From assembly GCA_947652605.1 (NCBI GenBank), contig OX393581.1, positions 10,606,640 to 10,670,639 of the forward strand: DNA of 64,000 nt, written 5' to 3'. The DNA comes from Elmis aenea. Lineage: Eukaryota; Arthropoda; Insecta; Coleoptera; Elmidae. Position numbers and translations under genes: made by a program. This document shows, one piece after another, positions 45,441 to 55,152 of the stretch; positions within the stretch are counted from its first letter, which is position 1, and each line of letters opens with the position of its first letter. A model generated the notes under the pieces. That model was not told where the DNA came from. It did not search any database and was given only the letters and a program-made list of their open reading frames with translations.

Positions 45441-46110
45441 ATAATATATTAAGGGAACATTATTTTGCCGGTAAAATTATTGACAAAAGTTTGTTACTTT
45501 GGTAACATCTTGAGACAAAAGACATGACAAAATCCTGAGCCGAAGGCGAGGGATTTTGTCATTCATTTTGTCGAGGGATGTTACCTATAAGTAACAAACT
45601 TGAGTTAAAATTTTTCCTGCAAAATAATGTTCCGAAATATATTTGATTAGACTATTTCCCAAATAAGATACCAAAAATAATTACAGTTTTCGTTTATTAT
45701 TTGTTAACATTTTCGATAGCGTACTAACCTCTGTAGCGCATTTAAATCGTAACTCCTTTCCTTGCAAAATTTTTCAAATTGTTTCCATATTGACATTTTG
45801 GATGCAACAGTATTTTTGGGAGTTATATTTGCAACAGTTTTTTGTATTTCTTCTATGGAAGTTATTCCAAAACGGCTCATCTTAAATATATTTTACAACT
45901 GTCAAACATCTGTAAACAAACAACCAGGTTGCTAAGGATATAATTGACATGACAACGGGATGTTTTCGCTATTTTGGAGGTGAAAAAATCCCTAGGGATT
46001 TTATCGCTTAAAAATGAACGTGATTGGTCAAAACATTAAGGCGTGACTATAATTTGACAAAGTGATTGGTTTATATCAGTTTATATGACCATGAGGGGAA
46101 TAGTCAATTA
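45441..46110 (+). repeat. Family B repeat, copy 2 (complete)
   Basis: Ungapped partner of 5456-6183. It begins with the 180-bp palindrome, then GACTATTTCCC at 45652 through to the inverted GGGAAATAGTC at 46096-46108. It lies inside family A copy 3. No coding capacity. Confidence 0.75.
45454..45633. repeat. 180-bp palindrome of family B
   Basis: GGAACATTATTTTGC at the left pairs with GCAAAATAATGTTCC at the right. Pairing runs inward, with bulges, through GTTTGTTACTT/AAGTAACAAAC, GGTAACATC/GATGTTACC and GACAAAATCC/GGGATTTTGTC to a loop around GAGCCGAAGGCGAG. It is nearly one continuous hairpin. Confidence 0.85.
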
Positions 46111-46319
46111 TATTACTACTAATAAAATTGATGCAAATATCTCAGACGTTGAACATTAATGAAAATGGAATATTGAAAAAATATTTGAACTCCTCTCAAT
46201 AAAGAGCTTTAATAATGTATAAAAATAAAACACAGGGTGTCCCAAATTTGAGAATCAATATGGAAATGTTACTTATTTTAAGAGCTACAAAGTTAAACAT
46301 TTTTACTTTCGAACGAACG

Positions 46320-46430
46320 AAAAAGTAGGTGGTCCAGAAAATTTTTAGAATGGATTCCGACGGAGAAGTGGAAAAGGGGACCAAGAAGAAGCTGGAGAGT
46401 TTAGAACGAAACAGCTATTATGTAAAACTA
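46320..46430 (+). pseudogene. LINE reverse-transcriptase C-terminal scrap
   Basis: One plus frame reads FLEWIPTEKWKRGPRRSW, matching the WxPxGRRKRGRPRxxW tail found after the RT domain of RTE-like and related insect LINEs. Only about 35 codons are recognisable and a stop follows at once. The rest of the element is not visible. Confidence 0.45.
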
Positions 46431-46643
46431 TTACTGAAAATATTACTGATGTCTTGTAGAGTATTCCAAATAGGTATTTAAATTATACTCCATCTATTTG
46501 AAAATCGTTGATGTAGAAACCACAATTTTATTTCATTCCTGTATGCCGTATCGGTATCTTCGTTCAAAAGAAACAAAAACGAATCGAAATAAATATCGAA
46601 ATTAATAACACTCATAACGAAAGGCGTGTCGGAAATCACTTAC

Positions 46644-46678
46644 CCGGATTCCGGCAGGATCCAGGTCTTTTGGCGCAT
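46644..46678 (-). CDS. Possible first coding exon (speculative)
   Basis: On the minus strand an ATG in the context GAGCACAATGC opens MRQKTWILPESG. The frame then meets GGGTAAGTGA, a strong 5' splice-site match. Upstream, 46680-46946 is CpG-richer than its surroundings. No partner exon could be identified, so this rests only on start context, splice consensus and composition. Confidence 0.2.
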
Positions 46679-47527
46679 TGTGCTCGCGACCTACATAATT
46701 AATCTTAGTTTAAATCAATGCCCTTGCGACCAGATTAATAAAGACCGTCCAGGACAGAATGACAAATGAGCGGTGGGGCAGCGCGCTTGTTTTATTGTAA
46801 TGCCCATTGTCTCACCAGGTTTTACATTTTCAACCGGTAACGAAAAAATATTGACCACGCCAGCTTTTTGTGGCTAAAGGGGCGCGAATAGGTAGCTAGA
46901 GCGGAAGAAAAACACTCGAAGTCGGAACAAACTTTGGAGCACGATGTAGGGTAACTGCTACAGTTATTGGCCTTAGTGTAATTATTGGCATAGTCTGCAT
47001 TTAATCGCATATAATAAGAATTCTAAATAAATTTAGGGGATTCTGTTTATTGGTTTGCAAACTTTAATCATTTTTGTTTAAAACTAGTAACTTATTTTGT
47101 AATAGTGTTGGTAACAAAAATAAAAAATCATATTTATCTAGAGCACGTTGCAGTCACAAATAAGAAAGGGCGCGGTGAACGTGAACACCTTAAGGTGAGT
47201 GTCAATTTTGAATAGCTTATTTCATTATCAATTATTGGTTGGCAAAATAATATTACAAACTCTATAACCTTATTACACTATAAAGTGACAAAAATACATA
47301 ATTCTGTGGCTACAGTTGCAATAATCGATTTATTTAAAGGGCGGCTAACAATTGGATCATAAAAATCTGAAAAACTATAGTTATTGGCATAGGCGGCCAA
47401 TAACTAGTACACCTGAATTCTGCCTAGATTCAGTTATTAACCGTGGCCAATAACTAAAGTATTGTATGCCAATAACTATACACAGTGTAAAATTTACCGG
47501 TAAATTTAAATTGTAAATTTCCTGAAA

Positions 47528-47934
47528 ATGCCAAAAGTAAAACGAAGTTGTTTTTATAAAAAAAAATTTAATAAGAACGATATTGAATAAGCATTAGACC
47601 ATTAGAGGCTGTAAAAATGGAATATCTAAACGAGAAGCTTCGAAGATGTATAATGTTCCTAGGGCCACATCGCAGTTCCGCCTTTGCGAAAAATTTGTTA
47701 AAGAACGCCATGGTCCTTCTTCAGTACTGACTCATTCCAAAGAAGCTATAATTGTGGCCTAGCTAGAAGAAAGCAGAAGAAAAAAAGGTTTTTCCAAACG
47801 ATTTGACGATATTAAGCTATCCGTTAAAAAGTTTCTAGAGGATTCTAAAAGAGAAACCTTGTTCAAAACCAATACACCTGGAAAAGGATGGTTTAAGTCA
47901 TTCTTGTCGCGGCATCCGCCCATAGCAATAAGAT
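47528..47934 (+). pseudogene. pogo-like transposase N-terminus (DNA-binding part)
   Basis: Begins at ATG 47528 with MPKVKRSCFYKKKF. After a frameshift it reads CKNGISKREASKMYNVPRAT, a psq-type helix-turn-helix. Then come FVKERHGPSSVLTHSKEA and, after one TAG, RRKKGFSKRFDDIKLSVKKF and PGKGWFKSFLSRHP, the CENP-B/Tc5-type second DNA-binding domain ending in the usual GWFxxFLxRHP. The frame stops there. The DDE catalytic core expected next (some 200-250 residues) is missing, so the product could at most have bound transposon ends. Confidence 0.75.
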
Positions 47935-48000
47935 AAGAAAAGAATAAAAAAACTAAAATTACCTAAACAAAAATCAAACAAAGTTCAAATAGTATCAAAT

Positions 48001-48357
48001 TTGCTAATAAGTGATAATTTAAAATTACCAATAACTAAATTGAGTGATAATAGTAAAAATATTAAAGTAATCAAAGAAAAGAAGAGAGAAGTTCATGACA
48101 AAGATTTATTTAAAAATTTTGATATTGACCAAGAGATTGAGGAACAACCTAATAAAAACAATATTCAAAACGAATTTTTAAATAACAAAGTTGTCTTTGG
48201 TATATGTTTTACTTGTTGCTATAATATTAACAGCAACAATTTTGGAATAACATGTAACACATGTTGCAGAAATTATCACCTGAGATGTACCTATATTAAA
48301 ATACAAAAAAATTTCGGATAAAGTATTCACATGTAAAACATGTCAATCAAAGACTGT
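48001..48357 (+). pseudogene. pogo-like transposase C-terminus with PHD-like zinc finger
   Basis: A Lys/Asn/Glu-rich linker (KVIKEKKREVHDKDLFKNFD) leads to a Cys/His cluster. GICFTCCYN, ITCNTCCRNYHLRC and, in a shifted frame after the stop at 48321, FTCKTC give C-x2-C, C-x2-C, H-x2-C and C-x2-C. That spacing is of PHD/zinc-ribbon fingers found at the C-terminus of some insect pogo-like transposases. The first Met is arbitrary; the open frame extends upstream toward 47940. It lies right after the N-terminal fragment, so an internal deletion joined the two ends of the gene. Confidence 0.6.
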
Positions 48358-48794
48358 GTAAATAAGAAAAAAGAAGAAAAGTGTAAGACTGAAACTTTGA
48401 AATAGAAAAAAGAATTTATTTTTACAGTGTTCAAATATGATATTTTTAGTTACCCTATTAGCCTTTATGTAAAAGACAAGTTTATAATAGAATTTACTTT
48501 TAGTTAAAATAAAATTTTGTGTACCCAAACCCTATTTATTTATTAGGAATTATTTTCTCTGGTAAATGCACAAGAAAACAATAAATATTGTTATTATTTT
48601 GTGAGAAATTTTGAAAAGAAGTAACAATTATTATGAATGCCAATAACTGGTACATGCAGGTCCAATAACTACGAAAGACATGCCAATAACTACAAACTGC
48701 GTAGTGTTTTAAAAATAATTAATTTTTACTATTAAAAATATATGATACATCAAATTCGAATTTTAAATATAAAAATAAGTTTATTGGTCTACAC

Positions 48795-49591
48795 CAACGG
48801 TGGGCAACCTCCGGCCCGCGGGCCAACTCCGGCCCGCGTAAAGTTCTAATCCGGCCCGCGAGATCCTTAGAAGAAATAATAAATAAATATTTTCAAAAAC
48901 AAAAATTTGAAAGAAAATGATTAGGTTAGAACCTAACATAAGGAAAAAGGACAGATCTACAGATTAATTTTCGATATAATTAGTCTTATTTAAATTAAAC
49001 ACACATAGCTACATCTTTGTTCATAATTTAGTACTAACGTCGTAACATAGAAAGTCGTAACGCAGAAACTTCGGATACGTTCAAAAATCGTTTAACGTCG
49101 GAAATTTTCGACAATTCGTTTCTTTGTTCGTGGAATCCCCCGTGTAGTCACGTAGTGTCGTAGTAAGATAGTCGCATGGTTTTAAAGTGAAATATTTAAT
49201 TAAAATTAATATTTATTTATTAAAGGTACCTAATAAAAAAAATAAAGTAAGGGAGTCATTGCCTTATTTAAACAAAAAATAGGAGAAGAGAATTTTTCTA
49301 AATTATTTATTTGTCATTGCATCATCCATCAAGAAAATCTATGCGCAAAATCTATGGCATTAGAAAACGTAATGTCTGTCGTATCTAATTGTATAAACAA
49401 GTCATCGAGAATTTTGAGAATTGCTAATTGATCCTGAAAATGACTATACAAATGTCCAACATTATTGTCCAGTTCGATGGCTTTCAGAAAAAAATACAAG
49501 TAACAAAAATGCGTCCATTAACTACTAAGGCCCGCGGACGAAACGTAAATCTTATTCTGGCCCCTGTTATACAAAAGGTTGCCCACCCCTG
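48795..49591 (+). mobile_element. hAT element nested in the pogo-like element
   Basis: 797 bp with ends CAACGGTGGGCAACCT and (inverted) CAGGGGTGGGCAACCT. It is flanked by the exact 8-bp duplication GTCTACAC (48787-48794 and 49592-49599). A GGCCCGCGGGCC-rich subterminal zone is typical of Charlie-like hAT elements. It holds transposase scraps. Confidence 0.9.
49264..49500 (+). pseudogene. hAT (Charlie/GTF2IRD2-like) transposase fragment
   Basis: An open stretch (49264-49431) reads LFICHCIIHQENLCAKSMAL and ENVMSVVSNCINKSSRILRI. CHCIIHQENLCAK is the strongly conserved His/Cys segment of this hAT branch, also present in domesticated GTF2IRD2/ZBED-type proteins. In another frame it continues with YTNVQHYCPVRWLS, the RWLS segment that follows in the family. 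The zinc finger, first catalytic Asp and dimerisation region are absent. Not functional. Confidence 0.7.
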
Positions 49592-49702
49592 GTCTACACC
49601 ACAGTTCAGTTTTTATATTTTAATATCGAAAAATTAGTTAATTATCTCACTTGCAATATGAAATTTTGCTTAAGGGGGCCAATAACTATAGCAGTTACCC
49701 TA

Positions 49703-52250
49703 TTATAGTTAATGTTAATACAGAATGTTTGAAAAGGGCAAGAAATATTAAAACAAAAAATATTTCACAACAACATTAGGAGCGATGGAAACAAATGATC
49801 AAAAACATTTCTTTGCCCTATAATGTAATTCCGAAACATTATACTGCAAGTTATCTTAAAGTAAACAACTACACATGAGAAACACAACGACGCTGTCAAC
49901 ATTGCATGTGTTTAAACAGCAAGGTACACACACAGACTTGATTAATGTTGCTCCTAGCTGTTCCGATACAAATCCAGACGGCCACTAACTTGTAATTTGT
50001 TATAAGCCGGTGGAAGGGAAAATCCGCTGCTAATTCACTGTGACTTATGTTCAAAATCTGCATGATTAACAAAGTTCTAGAGCACGGGGAAATTTGCCAG
50101 TGTCAAAAGGAAAGTTTGCACACACGTCAAAGGTTTGCGTCAAATGAAACGGCTAATTAACAGTTAAGCTGCTTGGTTTGCGTATCACTTGGTGTAATTA
50201 CTAAATGTAATTAATATCACAAAAAAAAAATTAATTCACGTTTTTCTTCAGTTTTTATTGACTACTTATATGGAAAGAATCCGTTTTTTTTATTAACCCT
50301 TTCGCGACGACGGGTGGCTATAGTCGCTCTCCACAAAACTCCGTACATTTATTCACCCTGCGGTTTCGATATATTGTCACATATTGCACATATCAGATAA
50401 AAATTCTTAAAATTTATTTAAAAGTGTTACAAAACCAACTTTCCCACAGCAACCATAAATTAAATCCAAAGCATTTTGTTTATACAAAACAAGTGGTTTT
50501 TGAAGCAAAGTTTTGTATATTATTAGTCACTGAAATATTAAAGATCATGGCTTGTTCACACGAATTATCAAAATTCCAAAGAAGGGCATATGTTTGACCA
50601 TCTGGGCTTTGGGCTCTGACGCGTTTCTGAAGCGTTTCGCATCCAAGAACACAAAAGTATCTATAATTAATTTTGCTATTATTTATTACTTACTATTTTT
50701 GCCCTAATTCAAACAATTTTTAGAATTTTACACTACACTATATCATACTACTATGAAATAAACTTTTTCAGTGCTCAAAACGACTGTACATGGACAAACG
50801 TATTTGATACAGATAATAAATACGGTAAAAATGTAACTGTGGAATTCACAGAACATGGCGGAATTTTCAGACTGTTCTGCTATCTCTATTATTTATCGTA
50901 AACAACAACCCTTTCGATATATAGTTTTCAAACCAGTTCATATAAAGAAAAACGATTTTTGTGGTCTCTGTTTAACTATTATCTAAATAAAATTTGATTT
51001 CGGCCGCAATAAGCGTGGCATACACTTTTGGCGAGTCGTCTCGTTCAGTGGGGATGTTTTAGCAGAGACGGCGTTTCGTTCGGCGGCGTGTTCTAGCTGA
51101 GAGAGCGCCTCTTTCGGCGAAGACGTTTTAGCGAATGGGACAGGTCTCTGTTCTACAAGAGCATCTCAGAACATTTATTTACCATTCTAAAACATAGAGA
51201 AAAGCCAATATTTGTAGCACCAGTCATTTTTTGTAATTCAATCATATGCAGTAAAGCAAATACTACACTAATCATTGTAGTTAATTATGTGGACATTTAA
51301 CATGTAGAGTAATTGCTACTAAGAAAATTAAACTAATTGCTCTTATTAGAAATTGTTTAATACTTTATTCAAAGATAATGTTTTAAAAAAAGTGTTTGCA
51401 TACTTCCATTTATTGATAATTCAAAATTGGTGAAGCTATAGATGAATTACTGTTATTTAGTGGTTTTACAAGTCCAATAAATGTAAAGCTATTTGTAGTA
51501 ATTTAGATTTTTTTAAATATGTCCTTTAAAAGATCAGCCAACGAAATTTTATTACAATTTCTAATGAAAAGTATTTAATCAACGACTTAAGCGATATTTG
51601 TTTAACAGGGGGTGTGCATTTTGGATGCAAGCACATTTAACTTAACCAATCGCCTGAAAGCGGTAGTTAATCGAATCCGATAGGTGTATTAAACGAAATC
51701 ACTAATTTTTAAGTCTATATTCCTGCGTAATACTTACACAAATTGTTAAATAATGAATGTTTCAGCAAACCCTTTACAATGCCACGGTTGTTAAAAGTCT
51801 ACAAGTCAATTTCTAAAAATAGAATTGAATCTTGTATATAACCAATATTGCAGCTACATACAGCCAGGCGCACTTCTAAGACTTCTAATGTCTTATTTAT
51901 GCCCATAACGTATATATTTTGCTATTGGTTAAGATAACTACAACTTCGAATGGAATTGTTGAAATGAAATTGAATACAACGCAGTTCAATTGAAAATATA
52001 TTTGCCGCATGTACAATTCCAGTTTGCTATCCGGCGTTTTACGGTTTCCAACCCGAAGTTAACTGGTCGTATTTATTACCATTTTCATAGTTAATAAAAA
52101 CAGTTTGTAAACGTTTAAATTGTTATCACGAATATACTCATATGTGCAAATGCATTAGTGTTTCATTTGTTTTAAATACAAATTGATATTTTGTTTTCAA
52201 ATGAAGTCTTTCCATTTATTTCTCGACCTCGACTTTTGAGATATGAAGTA
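49703..52250. other. 2.5-kb stretch without supported genes
   Basis: At 50293 TTAA is followed by CCCTTTCGCGACGACGGG, which resembles a piggyBac left end, but no matching right end was found. The block 51000-51180 is less A+T-rich with repeated TTTCGTTCGGCGG/TTTCGGCGAAG pieces. Otherwise nothing. Confidence 0.35.
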
Positions 52251-53258
52251 AACATTAAAAAGACTCGTCAGGTAAATTTCTAAAATCCAACAAAAAGAAA
52301 ATCAAAAAAGGAGTCCCGCAAGGATCAATCTTAGGCCCCCTCTTATACATACTGTACACAAATGATCTTCCAGATTTTGTCAAAACTTCCCTTATACAAT
52401 TTGCCGATGACACATCTGCTATTATTGGTGACTCAGATTCCAAAAACTCTGAAGAAAAACTCTTTGACTGTTTAGGCCAACTCCAACATTGGTTTACGTT
52501 AAATTATCTAACCTTAAACGTCAATAAAACGCAAGTTATAAAATTTTCACAAAGTAAAATAACCTCCGACTTAAAATTTCGAAATAATTCCACAATTATA
52601 AATGTTGTTAATAAAAGATATTTTCTTGGTTTACGTATTGACTCTAGACTGGACTGGTCATACCACATCGAACGCCTGTCACGGTACCCTTTTGCACTAA
52701 AAAACCTAAAAAAAATTGTCAATACAAACGCGGCCAAAACTGCATATCATGCATATGTCGAATCTAGGTTACGCTATGCTGTAATTTTTTGGGGTAACGC
52801 TAGTGACTCAGAACGCCTCTTCATTGTAAAGACAACGAAATATTAACGTTTTACGGTCTATTAATCCTCGAAGCCATTCTTTTCGTAAAAAATAATGTAG
52901 ATCTGTTCGAAGAGAATATAAGAAATCATGCAGCCAATACCCGCCATAAAAAAACGTTGCCTCCACAATTATTGCTAAATATAATAAATTTAACACATCA
53001 CCTGAGAGTATAATAAATCTTCCCACCCGCGAATTGAAGAAGAAATTAAGAAAAGTTCTGATTTCTAAAGCTTACTATGGAGTAAGCGAATATTTAAATG
53101 ATGCTGACTTTATAAAATGTTATATTTAAATATCATTTTTCTGTGTTTTTTCCTTTTTATTAACTATGTATATTATTTGTAATGTACGTAAATTATTATT
53201 GTGACAAGTTCTACACCTTTTTTAAGATATTCAGAACAAATAAAGATTATTATTATTA
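52250..53258 (+). mobile_element. jockey-like LINE, 5'-truncated
   Basis: Begins inside the reverse transcriptase and ends with AATAAAGATTATTATTATTA, the poly-A-signal-plus-ATT-repeat tail seen in jockey-related insect LINEs. A pogo-like element is inserted at a TA inside that tail, and the tail resumes after 55154 (TATTATATATTTTTAAA). No clear target duplication of the LINE was found. Confidence 0.8.
52259..53130 (+). pseudogene. jockey-like reverse transcriptase, C-terminal half
   Basis: An ATG-less frame runs 52259-52846 and includes KKGVPQGSILGPLLYILYTN (RT block 4), LIQFADDTSA with the catalytic Asp pair at about 52405, LNVNKTQVIKF, and YFLGLRIDSRLDWSYHI of the thumb. It ends in RLRYAVIFWGNASDS. 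A +1 frameshift at about 52828 continues as RNINVLRSIN. Another shift leads to NIRNHAANTRH and the terminal AYYGVSEYLNDADF, the usual end of jockey-type ORF2. Endonuclease and RT blocks 1-3 are lost. It is not on any ATG-based list because no start codon remains. Confidence 0.8.
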
Positions 53259-53544
53259 CAGTGAGCTCGCGTTATAAGCAACTAACGGCGGCCAATTCCG
53301 ATCTAAAAGTTGCTTATAACGTGAAAGTTGCTTATATGATAGAAATAGAAACGATTCGATTTTTAACATAAATAAATCTTGTTTTTAGTAGTAAAACTAA
53401 AAATAAAAGTTTACACCATAACAAAGCGATCGTTGGCGCGTTGCTATGGTGATCTGTGCGTACCTATGTCAAACGAAATACGCGCGTGCCACGTACCTTT
53501 AGTCGTGATCTATGTACTTATACATCTCTCAAATAAAAAAATAT

Positions 53545-53795
53545 GATGTGATTTCATGGCAAGTATACATAGCGGATGAAACGGCCTTATTTTACAAGTG
53601 TTTACCGGACAAAACTCTTGTTCATACACGTAAAAAAAATATTCCCGGGAGAAAAATATCTAAGCAACGAGTTAGGTAACTATTATACCGTGTGCTAATT
53701 CCACCGACAATCATAAATTGAACTTATGGTCTTTGGTAAATTATATAAAGCCAAAAAATTTTAGTAATTTAACCTACGAGTTTATTATATTATTA
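53545..53795 (+). pseudogene. pogo/Tigger-like transposase DDE fragment
   Basis: QVYIADETALFYKCLPDKTL at about 53560-53620 is the conserved first catalytic segment of pogo/Tigger transposases (ADETxLFxKxLPxKTL). Its Asp is encoded at 53575-53577. It is followed by RKKNIPGRKISKQRVR and, after a stop and a frameshift, PCANSTDNHKLNLWSLVNYI and KPKNFSN, the next conserved block. Family E copy 2 cuts it right after. The DNA-binding N-terminus and remaining catalytic residues are missing. Confidence 0.75.
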
Positions 53796-53797
53796 TA

Positions 53798-54663
53798 CAG
53801 CGTCATTCAAAAAGTCTGCAACAAATTGAAAAATTTTTTATTATTGATTTCTCAGAAAATTTTATTCTTGATAAAAGTTGGTGCATGGTCTAAAACTAAT
53901 TTTAAGATAAAAAAAGTTCAATAAAAAATCATAGGACGCTATATTTTAGCGACTTTTTGAAATATTCGCAAGAATAAAGTGCGCTCTTATTTTAAGAGAA
54001 ACAAAAAACTATTTTAAAAAAATATTTAGAATCTAAGAATAAGGCTAAATTTAAATTTAGATCGTCACATTCTAATTTTTATTTTTTAAGAAACTTAAAC
54101 ATTAAAAAAGTGCAACAAATAGAACCATTTTTTATTATCAATTTGTCAGAAAATTTTATTTTTGTTAAAGTTGGTACATAAATAGTCTACAACTAATTTT
54201 AAGATGAAAAAAAGTTAAATAAAAAGTCAGGATATTTTCCATTTGTTGCAGACTTTAAATGTTAACTTCTTAAAAAATAAAAATTAGAATTTAACCCTCA
54301 GAATTTAAACCTAGTTCGGTTTTTAGATTCTTAATAACTTTTTTAGATAAAAATAAAATTTTCCATTAGTTGCAGACTTTTGAATGTTAAAATTTCTTAA
54401 AAAATAAAAATTGAAATTTGACCGTCAAAATTTAAATCTAGTCTTATTTTGGGATTTTTAAAAACTCTGTCCATAATTTTTTTTGTATCTCTTAAAACAT
54501 TTCAAAGATCACTAATATCTAGTGTCATATGATTTTTTATTGAACTTTTTTCATCTTAAAATTAGTTTTAGACCATGCACCAACTTTTATCAAGAATACA
54601 ATTTTCTGAGAAAAAAATAATAAAAAACTTTTCCATTCGTTGAAGACTATTTGAATGACGCTG
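53798..54663. mobile_element. Family E element, copy 2 (complete)
   Basis: 866 bp flanked by TA, with ends CAGCGTCATTCAAAAAGTCT and (inverted) CAGCGTCATTCAAATAGTCT. The inside repeats the terminal unit: AAGTTGGTGCATGGTC-like blocks occur twice in direct orientation on the left and again inverted on the right. It lacks coding sequence; the 68-codon ORF at its left edge comes from the pogo fragment plus repeat. Nested in 53259-55152. Confidence 0.9.
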
Positions 54664-55152
54664 TATATTAATAATCTCCTAAAAATAAAATGATTGTTAA
54701 AAAATCTATTGTTAATGTAGATTTCACAAGATATTTTACTGCCCTTTTAAATAACCTGAATGTTAAAAAAGAAACTGAAGTGCTATATCACTCAAAATTT
54801 TCGTAAAAATGTAAATATTTTGAAAACTGTTGACTTTAGACCCATATAACCTTTTACATTTATTAAAGTAAATTTTGAGACAAATTAAAAAATGTAAAAA
54901 TATACAGATGCTCTACTCAAAATTTCAAAGTTTGAGTCCGTTTCCGGTTGAACCGGAAGTCGCATTGCAACCTTAATATTTCCATCGAATCCGAAAAATA
55001 CCATAACGCTCAGATACAAAATTTCATTGTTATATCTGCAATAGTATTTTAGATATTTGTATTTTTAACTGTCACACTGACAGTTGCTTATAACGTGTAC
55101 TTTGATACGATAGTTGCTTATATCGAGTGTTGCTTATAACGCGAGCTCACTG

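Larger units (their letters stand above)
46130..46948. other. Stretch with a LINE scrap and a CpG-richer block
   Basis: Holds a CAGGGTGTCCC-type MITE end at 46234, a short LINE relic (46320-46430) and a more balanced block at 46620-46946 that includes a possible small first exon on the minus strand. Confidence 0.4.
46949..49700 (+). mobile_element. pogo/Tigger-like element, internally deleted
   Basis: 2752 bp flanked by TA (46947-46948, 49701-49702). Inverted ends are GGGTAACTGCTACAGTTATT and a one-mismatch partner. The unit CCAATAACTA recurs at least six times within 400 bp of the ends (for example near 47397, 47447, 47475, 48640, 48661 and 48693), as transposase-binding repeats often do. 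It carries the two ends of a transposase gene and a nested hAT at 48795-49591. Confidence 0.85.
53259..55152 (+). mobile_element. pogo/Tigger-like element nested in a LINE tail
   Basis: 1894 bp flanked by TA (53257-53258 and 55153-55154), with ends CAGTGAGCTCGCGTTATAAG and its inverse. Several GTTGCTTATAACG repeats lie next to both ends. It contains a transposase scrap and the family E element 53798-54663. Confidence 0.9.

Noticed and set aside
50293..51180. TTAA followed by CCCTTTCGCGACGACGGG as a piggyBac element
   Set aside because: Only one end resembles piggyBac; no inverted partner next to TTAA was found, so it is mentioned but not called.
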